NCBI RefSeq assembly: GCF_003626635.1
Contig: NZ_RAZT01000002.1
Span: forward strand, 62,001 to 126,000
Direction: 5' to 3'
Length of the DNA: 64,000 bases
Source: Micromonospora musae
GTDB lineage: Bacteria; Actinomycetota; Actinomycetes; Mycobacteriales; Micromonosporaceae
Part shown: positions 17,926 to 27,785 of the stretch, piece by piece
How positions within the stretch are numbered: the first letter of the stretch is position 1
How the letters are laid out: every line of letters starts with the position of its first letter
Notes under the pieces: generated by a model
What the model was told of the DNA's origin: nothing
Databases searched by the model: none
The model's input: the letters and a program-made list of their open reading frames with translations, nothing else
Made by a program: the position numbers and the translations under genes

Positions 17926-18469
17926 TGAACTTCTTCACCGTCTGTTGGGGATCGCCGACCACCACGACGCCGGGCGGTACGTCACCACGCACCACCGTCG
18001 CAGCGCCGACCACCGAATCGCGGCCGACCCGTACTCCCTTGAGCACCAACGCGTGCGCCCCGATCCAGACGTTGTCCTCGACGACGATGGGCGCCCGGGT
18101 GGCCGGCGTGGGCGGGGCGTGCCGCTGCGCCGGCGGCAGGTTGTGGAAGTCGTTGTCCAGCAGCTCGCAGTCGGACAGCAGGCAGCGGTCGCCGACGGTC
18201 ACCGAGGTCCAGGTGCCGATCCAGGTGGCGTTCAGCAGACAGTCGGACCCCACCCGGACCTCGCCGGGACCGGCGAAGCGGACCAGCTTGTTCACCCGGG
18301 TCCGGTCGCCGATGCTCACCCGCACACCACGGCGCAGGCGGATCCGACCTCGGATCTCGACGTCCCGGCCGAGGGTGAGCCGCCGGTAGCGGAGCCGGTA
18401 CCAGGAACGTTTGACCGCGAACACCGCGCGCACGAGGCGTCCACCACGCAAGCCACCGGCGCCGACCAA
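17918..18469 (-). CDS. Left-handed beta-helix (hexapeptide-repeat) acyltransferase
   Basis: A 183-residue trimeric-type acyltransferase: hexapeptide repeats run from about residue 35 (LGRDVEIRGRIRLRRGVRVSIG) to the end (VWIGAHALVLKGVRVGRDSVVG). The motif DNDFHN around residue 105 contains a likely catalytic His, as in sugar O-acetyltransferases. The start is TTG 18469, supported by GGGAGG five bases before. It is the first gene of the polymer operon and overlaps the Wzz-like gene by eight bases. Probable role: O-acetylation of the polysaccharide. Confidence 0.82.
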   Translation of the reverse strand: MVGAGGLRGGRLVRAVFAVKRSWYRLRYRRLTLGRDVEIRGRIRLRRGVRVSIGDRTRVNKLVRFAGPGEVRVGSDCLLNATWIGTWTSVTVGDRCLLSDCELLDNDFHNLPPAQRHAPPTPATRAPIVVEDNVWIGAHALVLKGVRVGRDSVVGAATVVRGDVPPGVVVVGDPQQTVKKFND

Positions 18470-18563
18470 CGACCCCTCCCCACGTCCGCGGAGCCGGCGA
18501 CGGTCGCCCGCCGCCGGCCCGGAGTGAACAATCTATCGATGTTTGGTCACGAACGGTTGATCC

Positions 18564-20552
18564 TCACTGCACGGAGAAGAATGTCGACGGTGTGGACCAG
18601 CTGAGTCCCGGCGCCGCCGGGGCGATCACCGTGACCGCCGTGCCGTCCACCGCCGGCGCGACAGTCGGGTCGAACGGCACGCCGCGCAGCGTCCCGTCGG
18701 TGGCGCCGTAGACGATCCGGTCGCCGACCCGGGCCATCCCGCGCACCGTGGACCAGGTGATCCCCGTGGTGGGCAGGGTGAACTCGGTGGCACCGAGGTA
18801 GTTGCCGTCGATCTCGAAGTAGCGGTAGTAGAGGGCGTTGGCGCCGGTACGCGTGTAGTAGAGCCGACCGTCCAGGTAGAACGCGCCCGTCATCGCCGCC
18901 GGGTTGAACCAGTCGTTGTAGCCGGAGGCCTCCCACGGCGCGCCGATCGCACCGCCGTTGAAGAGCGAGATGTCGATCCGGCTGCCGGTGGGGCTTCCGG
19001 CGACCGCACGCGACCAGTAGATCCGGTCGGCGACCCGCCAGGTCGCGCCCGCGCCGACGTAGTTCGGCTGGCTGACCGTCGCGGGCGTGCCGAGCCCGGC
19101 GCTGTCGAACGGCACCTTCGCCAGCGTCGCCGACCCGGTGCCGACGTAGAGGTTGCCGGTGGTCTCGGTGGGCGCGTTCTTCGGGGTGATGGTGCGCCCG
19201 CCGGAGAGCGGGAACATGCCGAGCCGGCCGTGGTACTCCTCACCCATGCCGTCGGAGTTGTGCCCGAAGTAGAGCCCGTCGGAGCCGCGCCAGAGCACCG
19301 GCACGGCAGAGCCCCAGGAGGAGGCGCCGGAGGGCAGCGCCGAGCCGCCGCTGCGCCGCGGGTTCCAGTTCACCGGCAACCCGGTGGCCGGGGTGACCGC
19401 GGCGATGCCGAGCCGGTCGATCGCCCCGGCCCCGGCGGCGTCGCTGCGGTTCGGGTTGTTCAGCCAGCGGAAGTGTCCGCCGAGGTAGATGACGTTGTCG
19501 GCGACCTCGACCGAGGTGATGGTGTCGTTGCCGGTGAAGTCGACCCAGGTGGCGAGCTGGCCGGTGCCGCGGGCGGCGGTCTCGAACCGGACCAGCGCGT
19601 CGCAGTACGCGGCCGGCCAGCCACCACCTCCGTTGCTGCCGACCACGAACCAGCTGCCGTCGCCGCCGAACTTGACGTCCTGCACGTAGTGCACGAACGT
19701 CTCGGGAGCGGCGCACGGCGGCACGAACTTCTCCGTGCTCCAGTCGATCACGCTCGGCGTGCCGGTCAGGGCGACGAGGCCGATCTGATTACGGGGCAGC
19801 CCGTCGAGGTAGAGGAAGTTGCCGCCGACGACCAGCGTCGCGCCGTCGAGTGAGACGTCGATCGTCCAGACGTACGGCGAGGTGCCGTGCCGGCCGGTGG
19901 TGGCGTCGACGGTGAAGCTCGGATCGATCGCGCCGGTGCTGGCGTTCAGCCGGGCGAGACCCGTGTGCGCCGTGCCGTTCAACCAGTTGAAGGCGCCGGC
20001 CACGTAGAGCTGGTTGCCGTGCAACGCCAGGTCCCGGACGTTGCCGCCGTCGGAGCGGCCGACCCAGCTGTCGAGGATCTCGCCGGTGCTCGGGTCGAGG
20101 GCCACCAGGTTCTTGCGCGAGACGCCGTTGACGTTCTTGAAGGCGCCGCCGACGATGAGCGTCCCGCCCGGACCGGCGACCAGCGTGTTGACCGCGCCGT
20201 CCAGCACCGGCAGGAAGGTGGTGGAGATCGTCCCGGTGCTCCGGTCGTACGCGAAGAGGTAACGCCGGGCGGTCCACGCGGCGGTCGCGGTCTGCCGGAT
20301 CTGCGTGAAGCTCCCTCCGACGTAGACCAGGTTGCCGACCTGGGCGAAGGCGCGGGTCTCGCCGTCGCGGGCGTGCGGGGTGCTGTTGGCGGGGTTCGCC
20401 GCCACGAGGGTCGCGGTTTCCGGGGCGGGTACGACGGCCGCCGCGGACGCGGTCGGCACTACCACCAACGCGGCGACGGTGGTCAGCGCGACCGCCCCCG
20501 CCCAGATGCGTAGTCTTCCGGCGGGCTGCCGGCGAATCGGGAGCTCGGGCAC
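18564..20552 (-). CDS. Secreted protein with VGG-x-F repeats (DUF5122/delta-60-like beta-propeller)
   Basis: A 662-residue exported protein. GTG 20552 is chosen because GGAGG lies six bases before it; the signal peptide has RR at 7-8, a hydrophobic core at about 17-33, and a probable cut after ASA near residue 38. The mature part has at least five blade-like repeats ending in a VGGxFxxxNG-type motif (LVYVGGSFTQI, LIVGGAFKNVNG, LYVAGAFNWLNG, LVVGGNFLYLDG, IYLGGHFRWLNN). No catalytic motif is seen. Lying between the polymer operon and a GH26 gene, it may bind the polymer. Confidence 0.75.
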   Translation of the reverse strand: MPELPIRRQPAGRLRIWAGAVALTTVAALVVVPTASAAAVVPAPETATLVAANPANSTPHARDGETRAFAQVGNLVYVGGSFTQIRQTATAAWTARRYLFAYDRSTGTISTTFLPVLDGAVNTLVAGPGGTLIVGGAFKNVNGVSRKNLVALDPSTGEILDSWVGRSDGGNVRDLALHGNQLYVAGAFNWLNGTAHTGLARLNASTGAIDPSFTVDATTGRHGTSPYVWTIDVSLDGATLVVGGNFLYLDGLPRNQIGLVALTGTPSVIDWSTEKFVPPCAAPETFVHYVQDVKFGGDGSWFVVGSNGGGGWPAAYCDALVRFETAARGTGQLATWVDFTGNDTITSVEVADNVIYLGGHFRWLNNPNRSDAAGAGAIDRLGIAAVTPATGLPVNWNPRRSGGSALPSGASSWGSAVPVLWRGSDGLYFGHNSDGMGEEYHGRLGMFPLSGGRTITPKNAPTETTGNLYVGTGSATLAKVPFDSAGLGTPATVSQPNYVGAGATWRVADRIYWSRAVAGSPTGSRIDISLFNGGAIGAPWEASGYNDWFNPAAMTGAFYLDGRLYYTRTGANALYYRYFEIDGNYLGATEFTLPTTGITWSTVRGMARVGDRIVYGATDGTLRGVPFDPTVAPAVDGTAVTVIAPAAPGLSWSTPSTFFSVQ

Positions 20553-20705
20553 GCTGCGCCTCCAAGGTGGATGACAACGCGCGTAGCGTGCCTCGCCGAC
20601 CGTGGCAGACGGCATCCGCCGATTGGGCGGTCGGTGGATCCGTTACCTGACAGAACTTGCGAGGTGGCGGGTCCGGCCCCACCGGCCGGCTGGGGGCTAC
20701 GGTCG

Positions 20706-22415
20706 TCAGCGGCCTCCCGGAGTGGGCTGGCGCAGGTAGGCGTCCTGCCCGGCCCGCGCGAACCCGGCCAGCGCCGCGGCGTCGTGGTTCATCGTCATGT
20801 TGCAGCTGGCCGTGGTGGTCGTCATGCCGGGCGAGTTGAAGTAGACCGCCGCCTTGATCTTCGGGTGCGCCTTCAGCGCGGCCGGGAACTCCTCGAACCA
20901 CCGTCGCTTGGCGGCCGGGTCGGCGGTGTCGAAGTTGGTACCGAACTCGGCGAGCATCCGCGGCTTGCCGGCGCCGATGCCGTGCTCGTCCAGCCACCGG
21001 TAGAAGTTGCCGATGGTGGTGCTGGGGCTCTTCCACACCTTGCTGCCGTTGCAGACGTGGAAGTTGTACGGGTCGTACGCCACCCAGTCGACGTACCGGT
21101 CGCCGGGGTAGAGGCCGGCGTACCGGTCGTAGTGCCCGGACCAGCCCATCATCGTCCACACCCAGACCGCGTTCTGCGCCCCGGCGGCGGCGAACCGGTC
21201 GTGCACGTACCGCCAGGCGCGGACGAACTCGGCGTCGGTGCCCTTCTCCGGCTCGTCCTCCGGCTCGTGGTCGAAGCCCATGAAGACCGGCACACCGGTG
21301 TCCCTGATCCGGCCGGCCACCGCGTCGATCGTCGCGTCGTACCGGCCGCTGTAGACGTCCGCCCAGGTCAGCACCTTGCCGCTGGAGAAGATCCGCGACT
21401 CCCAGGCGAAGAACATCATCCGCCCCTCGCGCATCTGCTCGCGCTGGTACGGGTCGGGGAAGGCGCCGTTGCTGCCGGTGCCGGAGAAGTCGTGGTAGCG
21501 GTGCACGATGTCGAACTGCCGCCCGACCTGCTCCTCCACCTCGGCGACCGCCCGACCGTGGTCCCAGCCGTCGGCGGCGCTGGTCGGCGAGTACATGCCC
21601 CACCAGGCGCCGCAGGCGGGCACGAGTTCGGGCGACACCTCTCCGCAGCGTCCGGAACCGGTGGAGGCGCTCGGCGTGGGGCGCGGCGAGGGCCGGCTCG
21701 GGCTCGCCGTCGGTGTCGGTGTCGGTCGCGTCGAGGCGCTCGGTGACGCGCTCGGCGTCGGCGGCGTCGCCGCGGCGGTGGTCGGGTTGGGCGCCGGCCG
21801 GTCGCCGAGGTCGTAGCTGAGCATCAGGCGGGGGCGCAGCTCGGGGTCGCGGTTCTCGGTGGAGGCCCAGTAGATCCGCGTCTCCAGACCGGTCTGCGCC
21901 AACGCGAGCGTGACGGTGCCGTTGCCGGTCACCAGCGGGGACACGTCCCACTCGTTGAAGCCGGGTCGTACGCCGGTCACGGTGTCCACTGCGGGGCCCG
22001 GGGTCACCGGCGCCGGCCGGGGCACCGCCGCGTCGACCGGGGAGGCGTGCGCGGTCACCGTGGCGGCGAACGCCCGCCAGGAGTGCACCCGCAGCGTCGC
22101 CCGGACGTTGACCGCCGTCGCGGGGAGCGTGGTCACCGCGAACCGGATGACCGCGTCGCGGGCGCCGCGCGGGTTGCCGTCGCAGCGGGTCGCGCAGGTG
22201 GCGAGGGTGGTCTTCGCCGCGTTGTCGCCGTCCTGCGACACCCGGGTGGCCGTGGTGTCGGCGACCGCCTGGATCGACGTGTCGTCCGCGGCCAGCAACG
22301 GCATCATCGTCGCCACGATGCCGGTCACCACCGACGCGCCGATCACGCCGAGCGCGAGGGCCTTGCGCCGGGGACGGCCGCTACGGGGAAGGCGGTGCAG
22401 TCCGTGCCTGCTCAC
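20706..22415 (-). CDS. Secreted GH26 glycoside hydrolase with N-terminal CBM96-like module
   Basis: A 569-residue exported enzyme from GTG 22415 (AGGGAG upstream). An N-terminal hydrophobic segment at about 19-42 is followed by a beta-rich domain (about 50-202) resembling CBM96/DNRLRE modules, then a Pro/Thr/Ser linker (about 205-256), then a GH26-type barrel (about 262-569). The acid/base Glu is E384 in GFDHEPED and the nucleophile E490 in LAEFGTN. The family cleaves beta-mannans or beta-1,3/1,4-glucans; here it may trim or release the polymer made next door. Confidence 0.82.
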   Translation of the reverse strand: MSRHGLHRLPRSGRPRRKALALGVIGASVVTGIVATMMPLLAADDTSIQAVADTTATRVSQDGDNAAKTTLATCATRCDGNPRGARDAVIRFAVTTLPATAVNVRATLRVHSWRAFAATVTAHASPVDAAVPRPAPVTPGPAVDTVTGVRPGFNEWDVSPLVTGNGTVTLALAQTGLETRIYWASTENRDPELRPRLMLSYDLGDRPAPNPTTAAATPPTPSASPSASTRPTPTPTASPSRPSPRPTPSASTGSGRCGEVSPELVPACGAWWGMYSPTSAADGWDHGRAVAEVEEQVGRQFDIVHRYHDFSGTGSNGAFPDPYQREQMREGRMMFFAWESRIFSSGKVLTWADVYSGRYDATIDAVAGRIRDTGVPVFMGFDHEPEDEPEKGTDAEFVRAWRYVHDRFAAAGAQNAVWVWTMMGWSGHYDRYAGLYPGDRYVDWVAYDPYNFHVCNGSKVWKSPSTTIGNFYRWLDEHGIGAGKPRMLAEFGTNFDTADPAAKRRWFEEFPAALKAHPKIKAAVYFNSPGMTTTTASCNMTMNHDAAALAGFARAGQDAYLRQPTPGGR

Positions 22416-22557
22416 GGGAAACTCCCTGTGTCTGCTTCGGTAACGGAGTGCAGCGTATCGATGACAGCGACAGTCCGTGAGCAAGTCGGCGGGACCTAAG
22501 AGCTTCTTAACCGTCGGATAAGGGAGGCAACAGCGCCTCGCCGGCCGTCGACAGCCC

Positions 22558-23382
22558 TCACTGCCGCCGGGCGTCGGCGAGCGCGGCGGCCATCGCCTCG
22601 CGCGGCGCCGACACGCCGGTGAACTGCTCGAACTGGCCGATCGCCTGGGCCAGCAACAGCTCCAGCCCGGAGACGACACGGCAGCCGGACGCCGCGGCGG
22701 CGGCGGCCAGCGGGGTCGGCCACGGATCGTAGAGCGCGTCGAAGAACACGGTCCGTGGCCGCCAGGCGACCGTCGCGGCGAGCGGGTCGGCGACGCCCTT
22801 CGGCACCGTCGAGAGCACCACGTCGGCGTCCAGCCGCGCGGCGGCGTCCACCCAGGGCGCACCGACCATCGGGATGCCGAGGGCGTCGGCCACCGGACGC
22901 AGCTCGTCGACGGCGGCCGCTCGGCGGGCCACCACTGTCACCTCGCGGGCGTCGAGGCGGGCCGCCGCGGCGAGCGCCGCCCGCGCGGTCCCGCCGGCGC
23001 CGAGCACGGTCACCGGCGCGCCGCGTCGTACGCCCGCCCCGGCGAGCACCTCGACCATGCCGGTCACGTCGGTGTTGTCGGCGTGCCAGGCGCCGTCCGG
23101 GCGGCGTACCAGCGTGTTCGCCGCGCCGACCGCGACCGCGACCGGCGACGCGGTGTCGGCCACCGCGAGCGCCGCCTCCTTGCCGGGCATGGTCACCGAC
23201 AGCCCGGCCCACTCGGGGCCGAGGCCGGCGACGAGGCCCGGCAGTTCGGATTCCGCGCACTCGATCCGGGTGTACGACCACCCGGCCAGCCCGGCCGCCG
23301 CGTATCCGGCGTTGTGGATCACCGGGGAGAGGGAGTGCGTGATCGGTTTGCCGAGCACCGCCGCCCGCCGTCGCACCGTCAT
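22558..23382 (-). CDS. aroE: Shikimate dehydrogenase
   Basis: Reduces 3-dehydroshikimate to shikimate with NADPH. It is 274 residues. HSLSPVIHN at 16-24 binds the substrate, VTMPGKE contains the catalytic K69, NTDVTG has D105, and LGAGGTARAA near 128-137 is the dinucleotide loop. The ATG shares one base with the mltG stop. aroE is separated from aroC-K-B-Q by the 13.5-kb polysaccharide locus, whereas in Streptomyces and Mycobacterium these lie close together. Confidence 0.95.
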   Translation of the reverse strand: MTVRRRAAVLGKPITHSLSPVIHNAGYAAAGLAGWSYTRIECAESELPGLVAGLGPEWAGLSVTMPGKEAALAVADTASPVAVAVGAANTLVRRPDGAWHADNTDVTGMVEVLAGAGVRRGAPVTVLGAGGTARAALAAAARLDAREVTVVARRAAAVDELRPVADALGIPMVGAPWVDAAARLDADVVLSTVPKGVADPLAATVAWRPRTVFFDALYDPWPTPLAAAAAASGCRVVSGLELLLAQAIGQFEQFTGVSAPREAMAAALADARRQ

Positions 23383-24575
23383 CAGATGATCCCGGCCTCC
23401 CGGGCCTTCTCCATGTTGCGCTCGTGCTGCTCGAAGGTCTCCGCGAACTCGGAGTGCCCCGCCTTGTCGATTGCCACGAAATAGAACCACTTGCCCGGCG
23501 GTGGGCTCATCGCCCCCGCCATGGCCTCCTTGCCCGGGTTGTTGATCGGGCTCGGCGGCAGGCCGCGCAGCTTCCGGTTGTACGGGTTCTTCGGGTCGTC
23601 GAGCTCGGCGGCGGTCATGTCGCCCGACCGCTTGGTCGGCTTGCCGATCGACTCCAGGTAGTAGTTGACCGTGACGTCCATCTCCAGGCAGCCGCAGTCG
23701 AAGTCGCCGTAGACCCGGTTGTAGGCGACCCTGGCGACCTTGCCCAGGTCGTCCTTGTTGCCCGCCTCCGCCTGCGCCAGCGACGCGACGATCAACGCCT
23801 CGTACGGGGCGATCTTCCGGTCGCTCTGCACCCGGTCGGCGAACTCCATCTGCCCGGTGACGGTCAGGAAGTTCTGCACCATCAGCGAGAGGATGCCCTC
23901 CGCGGTGGCCTTCGGCGGGATCTCGTACGTGTCCGGGTAGAGGAAGCCCTCGACCGTCGGCGTGATCTTCTTCTTGTCGCTGCGCGTGAACCACCAGTCC
24001 GGCACACCGAGCCCGATCGGGTCCTTCGCCGCGGTCTCGAACTCCTTCACCGGGATCTTGGTCTTCTCGGAGAGCAGCTTGTAGATGTTCTTTGCGGTAC
24101 GGCCCTCCGGGATCGTGATCCCGTTGACGATCTTGTTCTTGAGGTCGAGCATCGCGGTGACCGCGTGCGCCCCGCTCATCTCCTTGCGCAGCTTGTAGAA
24201 GCCGGGCTGGATGTTCTTGCTGCGCGAGTTGTCGGCCGCCGCCTCGATGAATGCCTTCGGGCTCTTCACCACCCCGGCGGTGAAGAGCGCGTCGGCCATG
24301 TCGGCGAGCAGGGCGCCCTGCTTGATCTCGACCTGGACCTCACCGCTGCCGCCACCGTCGTAGTCGGGGGTGACGAAGTAGTTCTGGATCCGGTCGAAAC
24401 CGTAGAACGCCCCGCCGCCGATCCCGCCCAGCAGGACCATGGCCAGCAGCAACGCCAGGACTGTCTTGCCCCGGCCACCACCCTTGCCGTTGCGTTTACG
24501 GACGAAGCTGCGCCGGTGTCGGCCCTTCTCCCCCCGCTCCGCCTCGTCAAAGCCCAGATCGAGATCGTCGATCAT
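23382..24575 (-). CDS. mltG: Endolytic murein transglycosylase MltG
   Basis: Cuts nascent peptidoglycan strands at the outer membrane face and so limits glycan length. It is 397 residues: a charged cytoplasmic N-terminus, one transmembrane helix at about 38-60, a LysM-like subdomain, then the YceG domain with EGFLYPDTYEI, the probable catalytic Glu in ASLAQAEAG, and GLPPSPINNPG near the end. The Gln-Ala-Glu form of the active-site segment appears usual for actinobacteria. It overlaps ruvX by one base. Confidence 0.94.
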   Translation of the reverse strand: MIDDLDLGFDEAERGEKGRHRRSFVRKRNGKGGGRGKTVLALLLAMVLLGGIGGGAFYGFDRIQNYFVTPDYDGGGSGEVQVEIKQGALLADMADALFTAGVVKSPKAFIEAAADNSRSKNIQPGFYKLRKEMSGAHAVTAMLDLKNKIVNGITIPEGRTAKNIYKLLSEKTKIPVKEFETAAKDPIGLGVPDWWFTRSDKKKITPTVEGFLYPDTYEIPPKATAEGILSLMVQNFLTVTGQMEFADRVQSDRKIAPYEALIVASLAQAEAGNKDDLGKVARVAYNRVYGDFDCGCLEMDVTVNYYLESIGKPTKRSGDMTAAELDDPKNPYNRKLRGLPPSPINNPGKEAMAGAMSPPPGKWFYFVAIDKAGHSEFAETFEQHERNMEKAREAGII

Positions 24576-25033
24576 TACGTCCGCCTCCGCTGCGCATCCA
24601 GCCAGCTCTGCAGAATCTCCACCGCGGCGGCCTGGTCGACCACCGCGCGTTGGCGCTTGCCTCGGACGCCACGCTCGGCCAGCCTACGAGAAGCCACGAC
24701 CGTTGACATCCTCTCGTCGGTGAGCGTTACCGGCACCGGCGCTATTACATCGGCCAGCCGGTCAGCGTACGCCTTCACCTGCACCGCGGCCGGTCCGTGC
24801 CGGCCGGCGAGATCGACCGGAAGCCCGACCACCACCTCCACCGCCTCGTGCTCGGCGACCAGCGCGGCGAGCTCCACCAGGTCGGTGGGGGTCGCGTCCG
24901 GCGCGGCCGTCCGATCGCGGGCGACGGTGAGCAGCGGGGTCGCCAGCACCCCGTGCGGGTCGGAACGAGCCACCCCGATGCGTACCTGCCCGACGTCCAC
25001 CCCGAGCCGGACTCCCCGCGACAACTCGGTCAC
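24575..25033 (-). CDS. ruvX: RuvX/YqgF family putative Holliday junction resolvase
   Basis: A 152-residue RNase H-fold nuclease implicated in Holliday-junction or 16S pre-rRNA 5'-end processing. [17 protein letters not shown] at about 11-27 holds the first catalytic Asp, [17 protein letters not shown] lies mid-protein, and [13 protein letters not shown] and [10 protein letters not shown] complete the YqgF signature. It sits between alaS and mltG, the usual actinobacterial order. Confidence 0.93.
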   Translation of the reverse strand: MTELSRGVRLGVDVGQVRIGVARSDPHGVLATPLLTVARDRTAAPDATPTDLVELAALVAEHEAVEVVVGLPVDLAGRHGPAAVQVKAYADRLADVIAPVPVTLTDERMSTVVASRRLAERGVRGKRQRAVVDQAAAVEILQSWLDAQRRRT

Positions 25034-25106
25034 GGACGATCACCACCCCGATCACGACGAACCGGGATGGACCCGCTGGTCCACCCCGGTTCCCGACGGT
25101 CGCCGA

Positions 25107-27785
25107 TCACGCCTCGGCGATCGCCTTCTCGACAGTGAGCAACAGGTTCGGCGCCTCGGCCGCCGGCAGGCCACCGCCCTGGGCCAGGTCGGGGCTTCCG
25201 CCGCCGCGGCCCGAGAACGCCGCCTTCACCAGATCGGACGCGGCCAGACCCCGCGAGCGGGCCGCCTGGTTCACCGCGACCACCAGCGACGCCTTGCCGT
25301 TGCTGCGGGCCGCCACCGCGACCACCGCCGGACGAGCCGGATCGATCTTGCCGCGGATCTCCTGGGCCAGGGTCCGCACGTCGTTGCCGCCCGCGCCCTC
25401 CGGCGCCTCGGTGCCCACGTAGGCGACCCCGTGCACGTCCTTCGCCTGCGCGGCCAGCGCGCTCGCGCCCCCCAGCACCAGTTGGGCGCGGAGCTTCTCC
25501 AGCTCCTTCTCCGCGTCCCGCAGCTGCGTGACGGTCTGCTCCACCCGGTCGGCGACCTGCTCCGACGGCACCCGGTAGAGCTCGGCGAGGCGGGAGACCA
25601 GCAGGTGCTCCCGGGCCAGGAAGTTGAACGCGTCCATCCCGACCAGAGCCTCGACCCGGCGTACGCCCGAACCGATCGACGACTCGGAGAGGATCTTCAC
25701 GAGGCCGAGCTGCGCGGAGCGGGCCACGTGCGTGCCGCCGCACAGCTCCCGGGCGTAGTCGCCCACCTCGACGACCCGCACCTGCTCGCCGTACTTCTCG
25801 CCGAAGAGGGCCATCGCCCCGATCCGGCGCGCCTCGTCCAGCGAGGTGATGAAGGCGTGCACCTCCATGTCGGCCAGCAGCACCTCGTTGACCTGCTGCT
25901 CCACATCCCGCAGCACGCTCGGCGACACCCCGGTGGGGGTGTTGAAGTCGAACCGCAGCCGGCCCGGGGCGTTCAGCGACCCGGCCTGGGTCGCCGACTC
26001 GCCGAGGAAGTTACGCATCGTCTGGTGCACGAGGTGGGTCGCGGTGTGCGAGCGGGAGATGGCCCGCCGCCGGCTCGTGTCGATCTCGGCGTAGGCGCTC
26101 TCGCCCGGACGCACCTCGCCGCGGATGACCCGCGCCCGGTGCACGATCAGGCCGGGCACCGGCTGCTGAACGTCGAGCACCTCGAGCTGACCGCCACCGA
26201 CGGTGATCAGGCCGTGGTCCGGCTGCTGGCCGCCGCCCTCCGCGTAGAACGGGGTGGTGTCGAGCACCAGCTCGACCAGCTCACCCTCGACCGCCGCGCC
26301 GAGCGGGCCGGTCCCGCCGAGCAGCGCCCGCACCCGGGACTCACGGGACACCTCGCTGTAGCCGGTGAACTCCACCGGCCCCTCCGCGTCGAGCACCGAC
26401 CGGTACGCCGACAGGTCGGTGTGCCCGGTCTTGCGGGCCTGCGCGTCGGCCTTCGCCCGGGCCCGCTGGTCGGCCATCAGCCGGCGGAAGCCCTCCGCGT
26501 CGACCTGCAGACCCTGCTCCGCCGCGATCTCCAACGTCAGATCGATCGGGAAACCGTACGTGTCGTGCAGCTGGAACGCCTTCTCACCGGTGAGCGCCGC
26601 CCGCCCCGCGCTACGGGTCTCGGCGATCGCCGTGTCCAGGATCGTGGTACCCGCCCGCAGCGTGGACAGGAACGCGTCCTCCTCCGCGTACGCGTAGTCG
26701 GCGATCCGCTCGAAATCGGTCGCCAGCTCCGGATACGACGGCGCCATGCAGTCCCGCGCCACCGGCAGCAGCTCGGGCAGCGCCCGCTCCTGCCAGCCGA
26801 GCAGCCGCACCGCCCGGATCGCCCGCCGCATGATCCGGCGCAGCACGTAGCCCCGCCCCTCGTTCGAGGGCGTCACACCGTCGCCGATCAGCATCAACGC
26901 GGTACGCACGTGATCCGCGATCACCCGCAACCGCACATCATCCGGATGCGACTCGCTGGCCACGTGGCTGGAGCCCGCGCCGTAGCGCTTGCCGGTCAGC
27001 TCCGCCGCCCGGTCCAGGATCGGCCGAACCTCGTCGATCTCGTACAGGTTGTCGACACCCTGCAGGATCGAGGCCATCCGCTCCAGGCCCATGCCCGTAT
27101 CGATGTTCTTCGCCGGCAACTCACCCAGGATCGGGTAGTCCTCCTTGCCGACGCCCGGACCCCGCTCGAACTGCATGAAGACGAGGTTCCAGAACTCCAT
27201 GTAGCGGTCCTCGTCGACCGCCGGGCCACCCTCCCGGCCGTACTGCGGACCACGGTCGTAGAACAACTCCGAAGACGGACCACACGGGCCGGGGATACCC
27301 ATCGACCAGAAATTGTCCGCCTTGCCACGACGCACGATCCGCTCCGCCGGCACCCCCACCGAACGCCAGATCTCGAACGCCTCATCGTCGTCCAGGTAGA
27401 TCGTCGGCCAGATCCGCTCCGGATCCAGACCGAAGCCACCCTGCTCCTGCGACTTGGTCACCAGATCCCAGGCCAGCGGAATCGCCCCGGCCTTGAAATA
27501 GTCACCGAAGGAGAAGTTGCCGTTCATCTGGAAGAACGTGCCATGCCGACTGGTCTTACCAACCTCGTCGATGTCCGGCGTACGAATGCACTTCTGCACA
27601 CTCACCGCCCGCCGATACGGCGCAGCCTGCTGCCCCAGGAAATACGGAACGAACTGCACCATGCCGGCGTTGACGAACAACAAGTTCGGATCGCTGATGG
27701 CGGGCAGCGGAGCGGACGGCACCACGGCGTGACCGTTCGCCTCGAAGTGCGCGAGGTACCGCCGCTTGATCTCCGCCGTCTTCAT
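25107..27785 (-). CDS. alaS: Alanyl-tRNA synthetase
   Basis: Charges tRNA-Ala; 892 residues, full length. It has the class II aminoacylation core ([14 protein letters not shown] at the start, [15 protein letters not shown] near residue 40), the editing domain with zinc-binding HTATH and CGGTHV, and the C-terminal oligomerisation domain ending in [12 protein letters not shown]. Its ATG overlaps the stop of the small membrane protein upstream (ATGA). Confidence 0.98.
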   Translation of the reverse strand: MKTAEIKRRYLAHFEANGHAVVPSAPLPAISDPNLLFVNAGMVQFVPYFLGQQAAPYRRAVSVQKCIRTPDIDEVGKTSRHGTFFQMNGNFSFGDYFKAGAIPLAWDLVTKSQEQGGFGLDPERIWPTIYLDDDEAFEIWRSVGVPAERIVRRGKADNFWSMGIPGPCGPSSELFYDRGPQYGREGGPAVDEDRYMEFWNLVFMQFERGPGVGKEDYPILGELPAKNIDTGMGLERMASILQGVDNLYEIDEVRPILDRAAELTGKRYGAGSSHVASESHPDDVRLRVIADHVRTALMLIGDGVTPSNEGRGYVLRRIMRRAIRAVRLLGWQERALPELLPVARDCMAPSYPELATDFERIADYAYAEEDAFLSTLRAGTTILDTAIAETRSAGRAALTGEKAFQLHDTYGFPIDLTLEIAAEQGLQVDAEGFRRLMADQRARAKADAQARKTGHTDLSAYRSVLDAEGPVEFTGYSEVSRESRVRALLGGTGPLGAAVEGELVELVLDTTPFYAEGGGQQPDHGLITVGGGQLEVLDVQQPVPGLIVHRARVIRGEVRPGESAYAEIDTSRRRAISRSHTATHLVHQTMRNFLGESATQAGSLNAPGRLRFDFNTPTGVSPSVLRDVEQQVNEVLLADMEVHAFITSLDEARRIGAMALFGEKYGEQVRVVEVGDYARELCGGTHVARSAQLGLVKILSESSIGSGVRRVEALVGMDAFNFLAREHLLVSRLAELYRVPSEQVADRVEQTVTQLRDAEKELEKLRAQLVLGGASALAAQAKDVHGVAYVGTEAPEGAGGNDVRTLAQEIRGKIDPARPAVVAVAARSNGKASLVVAVNQAARSRGLAASDLVKAAFSGRGGGSPDLAQGGGLPAAEAPNLLLTVEKAIAEA

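Noticed and set aside
15214..17928. A 904-codon open frame on the plus strand
   Set aside because: Antisense to the Wzy-like and Wzz-like genes; the translation is Arg/His/Gln/Gly-rich without motifs.
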